Positions 39,487-49,444 of a DNA stretch of 64,000 nt are shown here, in pieces. The notes beneath the pieces are model-generated. The model saw nothing but the letters and a program-made list of their open reading frames with translations, did no database searches and had not been told where the DNA came from. Position 1 is the first letter of the stretch. Each line of letters opens with the position of its first letter. Source of the DNA: Microbacteriaceae bacterium (lineage in GTDB: Bacteria; Actinomycetota; Actinomycetes; Actinomycetales; Microbacteriaceae); assembly GCA_009780695.1 (NCBI GenBank), contig WQZN01000003.1, positions 62,001 to 126,000 of the forward strand. Reading direction: 5' to 3'. Made by a program: the position numbers and the translations under genes.

Positions 39487-40718
39487 CCGAGACGACGCCG
39501 CGTGCCGTGAGCGCGCGCACGGCGGCGGCATTGCGGGTCGAGGATGCCTGGCTCGCCCACAACTACGCACCGCTGCCGGTGGTGATCTCGGCGGGCGACG
39601 GTGCCTGGCTGACCGACGTCGACGGCAACCGCTACCTCGACGGGCTCGCCGCGTACTCGGCGGTGAACTTCGGGCACGGCAATCCGCGGCTCGTCGAGGC
39701 CGCCCGGCGCCAGCTCGAGCGGGTCACGCTCACGAGCCGCGCCTTCATGAACGACCGGCTCGGCCCGTTCGCCGAGCGCCTCGCCGCGCTCGCCGGCGCC
39801 GAGCTGGTGCTGCCGATGAACACGGGCGCCGAGGCGGTCGAGACCGCGATCAAGGCGGCGCGCGCGTGGGGGTACCGCGTCAAGGGTGTGCCCGCCGACC
39901 GCGCGACGATCGTGGTCGCCCGCGGCAACTTCCACGGGCGCACGACGACGATCGTGTCGTTCTCGGACGACCCGGTCGCGCGCGACGACTTCGGCCCGTT
40001 CACCCCGGGCTTCCGGTCGGTGGACTACGGGGATGCCGCGGCGCTCGACGCCGCGATGGACGAGACCGTGGTGGCGGTGCTCATCGAGCCGATTCAGGGC
40101 GAGGCGGGGGTCGTCATCCCGCCGCCGGGCTACCTGCAGGCGGTGCGCGCCGCGTGCGACCGGTTCGGGGCGCTGTTCATCGCGGATGAGATCCAGTCGG
40201 GCCTCGGCCGCACCGGCGCGACGTTCGAGACCGCGCGCGTCGGGGTGCGCCCGGACCTGATGACGCTCGGCAAGGCGCTCGGCGGCGGCATCGTGCCCGT
40301 GTCGGCCGTGGTCGGGCCGGCCGCGGTGCTCGGCGTGCTGCGGCCGGGGGAGCACGGCTCGACCTTCGGCGGCAACGCGCTCGCCGCGGCCGTCGGCACC
40401 GAGGTCGTCGCGATCCTCGAGGAGGGCACGTTCCAGGCACGCGCCGCCGCAGCGGAGCCCGTGCTGCGCGCGGCGCTCGATGGGCTCGTCGGGCACGGAG
40501 CGCTCGGCTACCGGGTCGCCGGGCTGTGGGCCGGCATCGACATCGACCCCGCGCTCGGCACCGGCCGAGACATCTGCCTGCGCATGATGGAGCGCGGGGT
40601 GCTCATGAAGGACACCCACGGCTCGACCGTGCGCTTCGCGCCGCCGCTCGTCGTGACCGACGACGAGATCGGCTTCGCGATCGAGCAGCTCGGGGACGCG
40701 CTGCGCACGCGGAACTGA
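39483..40718 (+). CDS. rocD: Ornithine aminotransferase
   Basis: PLP-dependent class III aminotransferase, 411 residues, converting ornithine to glutamate semialdehyde. Motifs: DVDGNRYLDGLAAYSAVNFG, PMNTGAEAVETAIKAARAWG, IADEIQSGLGRTG, and the PLP Lys in TLGKALGGGIVPVSA. ATG 39483 overlaps the amidinohydrolase stop, so the pair forms an arginine-to-glutamate catabolic module. It is convergent with moeA 146 bases on. Confidence 0.93.
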   Translation: MTETTPRAVSARTAAALRVEDAWLAHNYAPLPVVISAGDGAWLTDVDGNRYLDGLAAYSAVNFGHGNPRLVEAARRQLERVTLTSRAFMNDRLGPFAERLAALAGAELVLPMNTGAEAVETAIKAARAWGYRVKGVPADRATIVVARGNFHGRTTTIVSFSDDPVARDDFGPFTPGFRSVDYGDAAALDAAMDETVVAVLIEPIQGEAGVVIPPPGYLQAVRAACDRFGALFIADEIQSGLGRTGATFETARVGVRPDLMTLGKALGGGIVPVSAVVGPAAVLGVLRPGEHGSTFGGNALAAAVGTEVVAILEEGTFQARAAAAEPVLRAALDGLVGHGALGYRVAGLWAGIDIDPALGTGRDICLRMMERGVLMKDTHGSTVRFAPPLVVTDDEIGFAIEQLGDALRTRN

Positions 40719-40864
40719 TGCGCCGGACGCACCCCGGACCGGTGCGCTGACTCCTGACGCGACCGGCGAGTCGTCAATTGCGCACAGTCGTGGGGCCGCC
40801 GACCGTGCGGAAGTGACGACCGGTGACCGAGGGGCCGGGTGTCAGAGCAGGGCCTCGGCGCGCG

Positions 40865-42174
<1,310 letters not shown>

Positions 42175-42178
<4 letters not shown>

Positions 42179-42456
42179 CCCTGCGATTCGGGGTGGGCCG
42201 CGACGAACGCGGCGAGCACCTCGCGCACGCGGGCGAGCGCCTCGTCGGCCGACAGCGACGGTGTCGACGCGAGCGCGGCCCCGAGCAGGAAGCCCGTGAC
42301 GGGCGAGGCGGGGCGCAGCGCCTGGTGCGCGACATCTCCGGCGATCGCGAGCAGCGACGACACCGGCACCGGGGTCGTCACGCCCAAGGCGTCGGCGACG
42401 GCGGCGACCCACTCGTCGAGCCGGGCGGAATCCTCGGGGTTGAGCTCTCTGGGCAT
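42175..42456 (-). CDS. DUF6457 domain protein
   Basis: A 93-residue helical protein, PEDSARLDEWVAAVADALGV at the N-terminus, then LLAIAGDVAHQALRPASPVTGFLLG. This small family is typically found between mobA and moeA in actinobacteria and is presumed to help molybdenum cofactor handling. ATG 42456 shares a base with the mobA stop (TGATG), and its own stop overlaps the moeA start (ATGA). Confidence 0.82.
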
Positions 42457-43064
42457 CACGACTCCTGTCGCTCGAGGTGCCAGCCGAGGGCGGCGGCGTC
42501 CGCGGGGGTGTCCACGTCGGCGCAGCTGCCGGCGGGGGCCGCAACCCCGTGCCAGCGCAGCCGGTCGAGCACGGACCACATACTACGGTCGGCCGGCGGG
42601 CGGCGGTCGAACTCGGCGAGCAGGGCCGCGGCGCGGTAGAGCGCGACGAGCGGCTGGGGCCGGTCGCCTTCGGGGTGCGCGAGCAGGGCATCCGCCGCAT
42701 CGAGAAGATCGGGGTCGCGCGCGGCCGCGAGCAGCGCGGCGACCGCGGCGGCCGAGCCGGGGATGTCACAGGCCAGTGCGAGCACCCAGGGGCTCCGCCG
42801 CTCCGCCGCGCGCACCCCGGCGTCGAGCCCGGCGAGCGGGCCCGCGAACGGCGGGTCCTCGCGGCAGACGACGGCCCGAGCGGGCACCGGCAGACCGTCG
42901 GGCGCGACGACGATGAGCGTCTCGGCCCCCGCGGCGGCGGAAATTGCCCGATCGAGCAGGATTTCCGAACCTGGGCCCGACCCCGAGCGCAGCAGTGCCT
43001 TCGGCGAACCGCCGAGCCGCGACGAGCGCCCCCCGGCGAGCACCACGGCGTCGAACGCGAACAC
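42456..43064 (-). CDS. mobA: Molybdenum cofactor guanylyltransferase (MobA-like)
   Basis: A 202-residue nucleotidyltransferase that adds GMP to Mo-molybdopterin, giving the bis-MGD cofactor needed by NarG. Motifs: AVVLAGGRSSRLGGSPKALL (NTP-binding), FAGPLAGLDAGV and VLALACDIPG (metal Asp). GTG 43064 is certain because GGAAGGAGG lies 5 bases upstream; earlier ATGs are in the shared promoter region. It starts 122 bases from narG on the opposite strand, so cofactor finishing and nitrate reductase genes share one regulatory region. Confidence 0.9.
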   Translation of the reverse strand: MFAFDAVVLAGGRSSRLGGSPKALLRSGSGPGSEILLDRAISAAAGAETLIVVAPDGLPVPARAVVCREDPPFAGPLAGLDAGVRAAERRSPWVLALACDIPGSAAAVAALLAAARDPDLLDAADALLAHPEGDRPQPLVALYRAAALLAEFDRRPPADRSMWSVLDRLRWHGVAAPAGSCADVDTPADAAALGWHLERQES

Positions 43065-43149
43065 GGCGCCTCCTTCCGCGTGGGGCCACCGCACGCGGCG
43101 GTCGCCCCAAGCCATCGACAAGTTCTGCGACAAAAACCGGCCCAACCTC

Positions 43150-43179
43150 TTCACCGCACCCTATGGGCGCCGCTACCTT
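43150..43179 (+). promoter_or_regulatory. Candidate leaderless promoter of narGHJIK
   Basis: TTCACC (43150-43155) and TACCTT (43174-43179) are 18 bases apart, and the -10 box ends 7 bases before the narG ATG, predicting transcription from the start codon. Upstream GACAAGTTCTGCGACAAAAA is the only A-rich patch and may hold a regulator site; no clear FNR box was found. Confidence 0.45.
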
Positions 43180-43186
43180 GGGCGCC

Positions 43187-46100
43187 ATGAGCTCGACGAC
43201 GAGCGGCCCGGACGGGCCTGCATCGGCAGCACTACTCCAGCTCGGTCAGTTCTTCACGAAGTGGGACGAGACCGACGACCGCCGCGCGGTGTTCCGCGAA
43301 GGGGGCCGGGCGGGGGACTCCTTCTATCGGAACCGCTGGAGCCACGACAAGGTGGTCCGCTCGACGCACGGCGTGAACTGCACCGGCTCGTGCTCGTGGA
43401 ACGTCTACGTCAAAGACGGCATCATCACGTGGGAGACGCAGGCGACCGACTATCCGTCGGTCGGCCCCGACCGCCCCGAGTACGAGCCGAGGGGGTGCCC
43501 GCGCGGCGCGGCCTTCAGCTGGTACACCTACTCGCCGACGCGTGTGCGCTACCCGTATGTGCGCGGCACCCTGCTGAACCTCTACCGCGAGGCGAAGGCG
43601 GCCAACGGCGACGACCCGGTGCTCGCGTGGCGCAGCATCCAGAACGACCCCGAGAAGCGCCGCAGCTATCAGCTGGCCCGCGGAAAAGGCGGTCTGGTCA
43701 GGGCATCCTGGCAGGAAGCGCTCGAGATCTCCGCCGCCGCGCACGTCGACACGGTCGCGCGCTACGGGCCCGACCGGGTCGCGGGCTTCTCGCCCATCCC
43801 GGCCATGTCGATGGTCTCGCACGCGGCGGGCGCGCGCTTCGTGAACCTCGTCGGCGGCTCGATGCTGAGCTTCTACGACTGGTACGCCGACCTGCCCGTC
43901 GCGAGCCCGCAGGTGTTCGGCGACCAGACCGACGTGCCCGAGTCGGGCGATTGGTGGGACGCGACCTACCTGATGATGTGGGGCTCGAACGTGCCCGTGA
44001 CGCGCACGCCGGACGCGCACTGGATGTCGGAGGTGCGCTATCGCGGCACCAAGGTCGTCACGGTGAGCCCGGACTACGCCGACAACACGAAGTTCGCCGA
44101 CACCTGGCTGCCCGCGCAGGCGGGCACGGACGCCGCGCTCGCCATGGCCATGGGCCACGTCATCCTGCGCGAGAACTTCGTCGAGCAGCGCGTGCCGTTC
44201 TTCGAGGACTACGTCAGCCAGTACACCGACCTGCCCTTCCTCGTCACGCTCGAGACGCGTGCCGACGGCAGCGTCGTGCCGGGGAAGTTCCTGACGGCGG
44301 CCGATCTGGAGGAGGACGGGGTCTCCATTCGCTTCGCTCAGTCGACCAGCGGGGGCGGGGCGGCTCAGTCGACTAGCGGGGGCGAGGGGGCTCAGTCGAC
44401 CGGCGGGGGCGACGCGGATGCCGTCGGCGACCGCGCCTTCCAGACGGTGCTCTTCGACCGGGCCTCCGGCCGCGCGGTCGTGCCCAACGGCTCGATCGGC
44501 TTCCGCTACGCCGACGACGCGGCCGGGCGCTGGAACCTCGACCTGGAGGGCGTGAGCCCGGCGCTGTCGATCCGCGACGTCCAGGGCGCGACGGCGGTGA
44601 GCGCGGTCGAGCTGCCGGCGTTCACGAACCCCGACGGCTCAGGCTCGGTGCTGCACCGCGGCGTGCCCGTGACCCAGCTCGGCGAGCACACCGTGACCAC
44701 GGTCTTCGACCTGATGCTCGCCCAGTACGGCGTGGCGCGCGACGGCCTGCCGGGGCAGTGGGCCTCGGGCTACGACGACGCCGAGACGCCCTACACGCCC
44801 GCGTGGCAGGAGTCGGTCACCTCGGTGCCGGCGGGCGCCGTCATCCGCACCGCTCAGGAGTTCGCGGAGAACGCACGGGTCTCGGGCGGCCGCTCGATGA
44901 TCATCCTCGGCGCGGGAATCTGCCAGTGGTACCACGGCGACACGACCTACCGCGCGATCCTCGCGCTGCTCATGCTGTGCGGCTGCCAGGGCCGCAACGG
45001 CGGCGGCTGGGCGCACTACGTCGGGCAGGAGAAGGCGCGGCCGATCACCGGCTGGGCGTCGATGGCCGCGGCATCCGACTGGAACCGTCCGCCGCGCTTC
45101 ATGATCGGCACGGCGTTCTTCTACATGCACACCGACCAGTTCCGCACCGACGGGCACTCGACCGACTCGCTGCAGTCGCCGCTCGCGACCGGCGAGCTGC
45201 GCGGCAAGCACACGGCCGACATCATCGCCCAGTCGACGCGGCTCGGGTGGATGCCCTTCTACCCGCAGTTCGACCGGAACCCCCTCGACCTCGCCGACGA
45301 GGCCGGCGTCGCCGTCGAGGCGGGGCGCGCGGCATCCGTGCCCGAGTACGTCGCGGCGCAGCTCAAGGCGGGCGAGCTCACCCTGGCGGTCGAGGATGTC
45401 GACGCGCCCGAGAACTGGGTGCGCACCCTCGTCGTCTGGCGCTCGAACCTGCTGGGCTCGTCGGCCAAGGGCGAGGAGTACTTCCTCAAGCACCTGCTCG
45501 GCACCCACAACAACGTCATCGGCTCGGACTTCGAGCACCCGCGGCCGACCGAGGTGAAGTGGCACGACGAGGCGCCCGAGGGCAAGCTCGACCTGCTCGT
45601 CTCGGCCGACTTCCGCATGACGTCGACGACGCTGCTGTCCGACGTCGTGTTCCCTGCGGCGACCTGGTACGAGAAGCACGACCTGTCGTCGACCGACATG
45701 CACCCGTATGTGCACGCGTTCTCGCCGGCGATCGCGCCGCCATGGGAGGCGAAGACCGACTTCGAGCTGTTCCGACTGCTGTCCGAGGAGTTCGCGCGCC
45801 AGGCGCGCACCCACCTCGGCACCCGCCGCGACGTCGTGCTCACAGCGCTCACGCACGACACCGCGGGCGAGATCGCGCAGCCCGGCGGGCGGCCTCGGGA
45901 TTGGAAGACGACGGATGCCCCGGCCGTGCCCGGCACGAACATGCCGAACGTGGTGTTGGTCGAGCGCGACTACACGGCGGTCGGCGAGCGCTTCGTCGCC
46001 GTCGGCCCGCTCGCCGAGAAGCTCGGCTTCGTCACGAAGAACGTGAAGTACGACGTCACCGCGGAGGTCGGCGAGCTCGCCCGCACACACGGCGTCTTCG

Positions 46101-46999
46101 ACCGCGGCGCGGCGGCGGGGCGCCCCGCGATCGACACCGACGCGCGCATGGCCGAGGCGATCCTCGCCTTCTCGGGCACCACCAACGGCCGCCTCGCCGT
46201 CGCGGGCTTCGAGCAGCTCGAGCACCGCACGGGCCAGAGGCTCGTCGACCTGGCGGCGGGCTCGGAGGAGAAGCGCATCCACTTCGCCGACACCCAGCAC
46301 GGGCCCGTGCCCGTGATCACGTCGCCGGAATGGTCGGGCTCGGAGACGGGCGGGCGGCGGTATGCCCCGTTCACCGTCAACATCGAGCGGAAGAAGCCGT
46401 TCCACACCCTGACCGGCCGCATGCACTTCTTCCTCGACCACGACTGGATGAGCGAGATGGGCGAGATGCTGCCGATCTACCGCCCGCCGGTCGACATGAA
46501 CCGGCTGTTCGGCGAGGCGGCGCTCGGCACGAAGGGCGAGCTGAGCATCTCGGTGCGGTACCTGACGCCGCACAACAAGTGGTCGATCCACTCCGAGTAC
46601 CAGGACAACCTGCTGATGCTGTCGCTGTCGCGCGGCGGCACCACGGCGTGGATGAGCACCGCGGACGCGGCATCCATCGAGGTCGCCGACAACGACTGGG
46701 TCGAATGTGTCAACGCGAACGGCGTCTACGTCGCCCGCGCGATCGTGAGCCATCGCATTCCCGACGGCGTCGCGTTCGTGCACCACGCGCAGGAGCGCAC
46801 GATCGACGTGCCGAAGTCGGAGGCCACGGGCCGGCGCGGCGGCATCCACAACTCCGTCACCCGCATCCTCGTCAAGCCGACCCACATGATCGGCGGCTAC
46901 GCGCAGCTCAGCTGGGCGTTCAACTACCTCGGCCCGACGGGCAATCAGCGAGATATGACCGCGGTGATCCGCAAGCGCAAGCAGGAGGTTCAGTACTGA
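43187..46999 (+). CDS. narG: Respiratory nitrate reductase alpha subunit
   Basis: The molybdenum catalytic subunit that reduces nitrate to nitrite on the cytoplasmic side, 1270 residues. The FS0 cluster site is HGVNCTGSCSWN (HxxxCxxxC) with a later Cys in EPRGCPRGAAFSW. The Mo ligand Asp lies in SFYDWYADLPVASPQ. MGD-binding segments include MMWGSNVPVTRTPDAHW. Residues about 378-409 are repeat-encoded (SIRFAQSTSGGGAAQSTSG) and absent from the usual protein, yet the frame is intact. ATG 43187 is preceded 7 bases upstream by TACCTT. narH begins by sharing one base with the stop. Confidence 0.95.
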   Translation: MSSTTSGPDGPASAALLQLGQFFTKWDETDDRRAVFREGGRAGDSFYRNRWSHDKVVRSTHGVNCTGSCSWNVYVKDGIITWETQATDYPSVGPDRPEYEPRGCPRGAAFSWYTYSPTRVRYPYVRGTLLNLYREAKAANGDDPVLAWRSIQNDPEKRRSYQLARGKGGLVRASWQEALEISAAAHVDTVARYGPDRVAGFSPIPAMSMVSHAAGARFVNLVGGSMLSFYDWYADLPVASPQVFGDQTDVPESGDWWDATYLMMWGSNVPVTRTPDAHWMSEVRYRGTKVVTVSPDYADNTKFADTWLPAQAGTDAALAMAMGHVILRENFVEQRVPFFEDYVSQYTDLPFLVTLETRADGSVVPGKFLTAADLEEDGVSIRFAQSTSGGGAAQSTSGGEGAQSTGGGDADAVGDRAFQTVLFDRASGRAVVPNGSIGFRYADDAAGRWNLDLEGVSPALSIRDVQGATAVSAVELPAFTNPDGSGSVLHRGVPVTQLGEHTVTTVFDLMLAQYGVARDGLPGQWASGYDDAETPYTPAWQESVTSVPAGAVIRTAQEFAENARVSGGRSMIILGAGICQWYHGDTTYRAILALLMLCGCQGRNGGGWAHYVGQEKARPITGWASMAAASDWNRPPRFMIGTAFFYMHTDQFRTDGHSTDSLQSPLATGELRGKHTADIIAQSTRLGWMPFYPQFDRNPLDLADEAGVAVEAGRAASVPEYVAAQLKAGELTLAVEDVDAPENWVRTLVVWRSNLLGSSAKGEEYFLKHLLGTHNNVIGSDFEHPRPTEVKWHDEAPEGKLDLLVSADFRMTSTTLLSDVVFPAATWYEKHDLSSTDMHPYVHAFSPAIAPPWEAKTDFELFRLLSEEFARQARTHLGTRRDVVLTALTHDTAGEIAQPGGRPRDWKTTDAPAVPGTNMPNVVLVERDYTAVGERFVAVGPLAEKLGFVTKNVKYDVTAEVGELARTHGVFDRGAAAGRPAIDTDARMAEAILAFSGTTNGRLAVAGFEQLEHRTGQRLVDLAAGSEEKRIHFADTQHGPVPVITSPEWSGSETGGRRYAPFTVNIERKKPFHTLTGRMHFFLDHDWMSEMGEMLPIYRPPVDMNRLFGEAALGTKGELSISVRYLTPHNKWSIHSEYQDNLLMLSLSRGGTTAWMSTADAASIEVADNDWVECVNANGVYVARAIVSHRIPDGVAFVHHAQERTIDVPKSEATGRRGGIHNSVTRILVKPTHMIGGYAQLSWAFNYLGPTGNQRDMTAVIRKRKQEVQY
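44319..44412 (+). repeat. Family B repeat in frame inside narG
   Basis: GGGGTCTCCATTCGCTTCGC then three tandem CTCAGTCGACCAGCGGGGG-type units. It encodes a Gln-Ser-Thr-Gly-Gly linker of about 31 residues and keeps the reading frame. Confidence 0.9.
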
Positions 47000-48663
47000 T
47001 GCGAGTGATGGCGCAAGTCGCGATGGTGATGACGCTCGACAAATGCATCGGATGCCACACCTGCTCGGTCACGTGCAAGCAGACGTGGACCAACCGTGCG
47101 GGCACCGAGTACGTCTGGTTCAACAACGTCGAGACGCGGCCCGGCCAAGGCTACCCGCGGCGCTACGAGGACCAGGACCGCTGGCGCGGCGGCTGGGAGC
47201 TGAACCGGCGCGGCCGGCTCAAGCTCAAGACGGGCGGCCGGCTCAACCGGCTCGCGTCGATCTTCGCGAGCCCCGTGCAGCCCGAGCTCGCCGACTACTA
47301 CGAGCCGTGGACGTACGACTACGCCTCGCTCGTCAACGCGCCCGCCGGCGACGACTTCCCGGTCGCGCGGCCGAAGTCGCTCATCACCGGCAAGGACACC
47401 AAGGTCAGCTGGTCGGCCAACTGGGACGACGATCTCGGCAACTCGGTCGGCACCGACGCGCTCGACCCGGTGCTCGAGAAGATCCGTCGCGAGTCCGAGG
47501 ACAAGATCAAGCTCGAGTACGAGCGCACGTTCATGTTCTATCTGCCGCGCATCTGCGAGCACTGCCTGAACCCGTCGTGCATGGCATCCTGCCCGTCCGG
47601 CGCGATCTACAAGCGCGAGGAAGACGGCATCGTGCTCGTCGACCAGGACCGCTGCCGCGGCTGGCGCCAGTGCATCACCGGCTGCCCGTACAAGAAGATC
47701 TACTTCAACCACAAGAGCGGCAAGGCCGAGAAGTGCACGTTCTGCTATCCGCGCATCGAGGTCGGGCTGCCGACCGTCTGCGCCGAGACGTGCGTCGGCC
47801 GCATGCGCTTCATCGGCATCTTCCTGTACGACGTCGACAAGGTGACCGCGGCCGCCTCGACGCCCGACCCGAAGGACCTCTACGAGGCACAGCTCGACCT
47901 GATGCTCGACCCGAACGACCCGGCCGTGGTCGCCGCGGCGCAGCGTGACGGCATCCCGCAGGACTGGATCGACGCCGCCCGCCGCTCGCCCGTCTACGCG
48001 CTCGCGAAGACGTTCAAGGTCGCTCTGCCGCTGCACCCCGAGTACCGCACGATGCCGATGGTCTGGTACGTGCCGCCGCTCTCGCCGATCGTCGACCTGC
48101 TCACCGAGCAGGGGCACGACGGCGAGGCGCCCGAGAACCTGTTCGGCGCGATCGACGCGCTGCGCATCCCCATCGAGTACCTCGCCGAGCTCTTCACGGC
48201 GGGCGACACGGGCAAGATCGAGGACGTCCTGCACAAGCTCGCCGCGATGCGCTCGTACATGCGCGACGTGACGCTCGGGCGGCCGACCGACGAGTCGATC
48301 GCGGAGGCCGTCGGGATGACGGGCGGCGAGATCCAGGCGATGTACCGCCTGATGGCCATCGCGAAATACGACGAGCGCTACGTGATCCCCAACGCGCACC
48401 TCGAGGACGCGCACAACCTCGAAGAGATCGGCTGCTCGCTCGACGTCGAGGGCGGCCCCGGCATGGGCGGGCAGACGGGCGTGTTCGGCGAGGGCTCGGG
48501 CCGGCCGCAGCCCGTCGCGGTCGAGAACTTCGCCGCGCTGCGCGACCGACAGACCGCCGACGACCCGACCGGCAACTCGCAGCTCTCGGGCCGCGTCAAC
48601 CTGCTCAACTGGGACGGCAACGGCACGCCGACGGGGCTGTTCCCGGCCAAGAAGGACGACTGA
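46999..48663 (+). CDS. narH: Respiratory nitrate reductase beta subunit
   Basis: Electron-transfer subunit, 554 residues, carrying four iron-sulfur clusters: CIGCHTCSVTCKQTW (about 16-30), CEHCLNPSCMASCPSG, CRGWRQCITGCPYKK (Trp replaces the second Cys, giving the 3Fe-4S cluster as in other NarH), and CTFCYPRIEVGLPTVCAETC. AGGAGG lies 10-15 bases upstream of ATG 46999, which shares one base with the narG stop (TGATG). It passes electrons from NarI haems to NarG. Confidence 0.97.
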   Translation: MRVMAQVAMVMTLDKCIGCHTCSVTCKQTWTNRAGTEYVWFNNVETRPGQGYPRRYEDQDRWRGGWELNRRGRLKLKTGGRLNRLASIFASPVQPELADYYEPWTYDYASLVNAPAGDDFPVARPKSLITGKDTKVSWSANWDDDLGNSVGTDALDPVLEKIRRESEDKIKLEYERTFMFYLPRICEHCLNPSCMASCPSGAIYKREEDGIVLVDQDRCRGWRQCITGCPYKKIYFNHKSGKAEKCTFCYPRIEVGLPTVCAETCVGRMRFIGIFLYDVDKVTAAASTPDPKDLYEAQLDLMLDPNDPAVVAAAQRDGIPQDWIDAARRSPVYALAKTFKVALPLHPEYRTMPMVWYVPPLSPIVDLLTEQGHDGEAPENLFGAIDALRIPIEYLAELFTAGDTGKIEDVLHKLAAMRSYMRDVTLGRPTDESIAEAVGMTGGEIQAMYRLMAIAKYDERYVIPNAHLEDAHNLEEIGCSLDVEGGPGMGGQTGVFGEGSGRPQPVAVENFAALRDRQTADDPTGNSQLSGRVNLLNWDGNGTPTGLFPAKKDD

Positions 48664-49439
48664 TGGTCGCCGTGCTGACCCGGCTGCTCGAACGCCTGCC
48701 GAGAGGCGGGGCGGGGGCGGATGCCGCGGCGCGGGTGCCGGCTCAGCTGCGGCCGGTCGCGTGGACCGCGGCCGCGATCCTGCTCGGCTACCCCGACGAG
48801 CGCCAGCGGGAGAGGCTGGGGCTGGTGCGTGCAGCACTGGCCGAAGCGGGTCTCCATTCGGCCGCGGGCGGCCTCAGTCGACCAGCGGGCGGCTTGGGCC
48901 ACAGTCGACCAGGGGGGAGCGACGGCTCGGACATCCTCGACCTCGTCGACGAACTCGCCGCGCGCGATCTCGCCGCGCTGCAGGCCGAGTACGTGCAGGA
49001 GTTCGACCTCTCGCGCCGGCACAGCCTGCACCTGAGCTACTGGACCGACGGCGACACCCGCCGCCGCGGCGAGGCGATCGGGCGCTTCAAGGAAGCGTAC
49101 CGCGCGCACGGCGCCGAGTTCGACGAGACCGAGCTGCCCGACTACCTGCCCATGGTGCTCGAGTTCGCGGCCCGCATCTCGCCCGAGGACGGTGCCGAGC
49201 TGCTGCAGGCGTATCGGGCATCCCTCGAGCTGCTCCGCCTCGCGCTCGAACGCGACCACCTCGTGTGGGCTCCCGCCGTCGCGCTCGTCTGCGCGACGCT
49301 GCCCGGCGCGTCGCCGGCGACCGAGGCCGAGGCCATGGCGCTCGCGGGCGCCACCGGCCCGCAGACCGAGACGGTCGGCCTCGACCCGTACCCCACCGGC
49401 CTGCTGCCCCTGCGCTCGATCGATCACGGAGAGAAGTAG
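48663..49439 (+). CDS. narJ: Nitrate reductase chaperone NarJ with repeat insertion
   Basis: TorD-family chaperone for Mo-cofactor insertion into NarG, 258 residues. Conserved parts: AAAILLGYPDERQRERL, LAALQAEYVQEFDLSRRHSL, LHLSYWTDGDTRRRGEA, ELPDYLPMVLEFAA. Residues about 62-86 (GLHSAAGGLSRPAGGLGHSR) are encoded by family B repeat sequence inserted between helices, in frame. ATG 48663 overlaps the narH stop by 1 base. narI starts 5 bases after its stop. Confidence 0.93.
   Translation: MVAVLTRLLERLPRGGAGADAAARVPAQLRPVAWTAAAILLGYPDERQRERLGLVRAALAEAGLHSAAGGLSRPAGGLGHSRPGGSDGSDILDLVDELAARDLAALQAEYVQEFDLSRRHSLHLSYWTDGDTRRRGEAIGRFKEAYRAHGAEFDETELPDYLPMVLEFAARISPEDGAELLQAYRASLELLRLALERDHLVWAPAVALVCATLPGASPATEAEAMALAGATGPQTETVGLDPYPTGLLPLRSIDHGEK
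48847..48918 (+). repeat. Family B repeat in frame inside narJ
   Basis: Starts GGGTCTCCATTCGGCC and contains CCTCAGTCGACCAGCGGG and CACAGTCGACCAGGGGGG. The frame stays open and adds about 24 Gly/Ser/Arg-rich residues. Confidence 0.88.
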
Positions 49440-49444
49440 GAACT

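Noticed and set aside
43065-43186. FNR/Crp-type box in the mobA-narG control region
   Set aside because: No TTGAT-N4-ATCAA or TGTGA-N6-TCACA palindrome could be read there.
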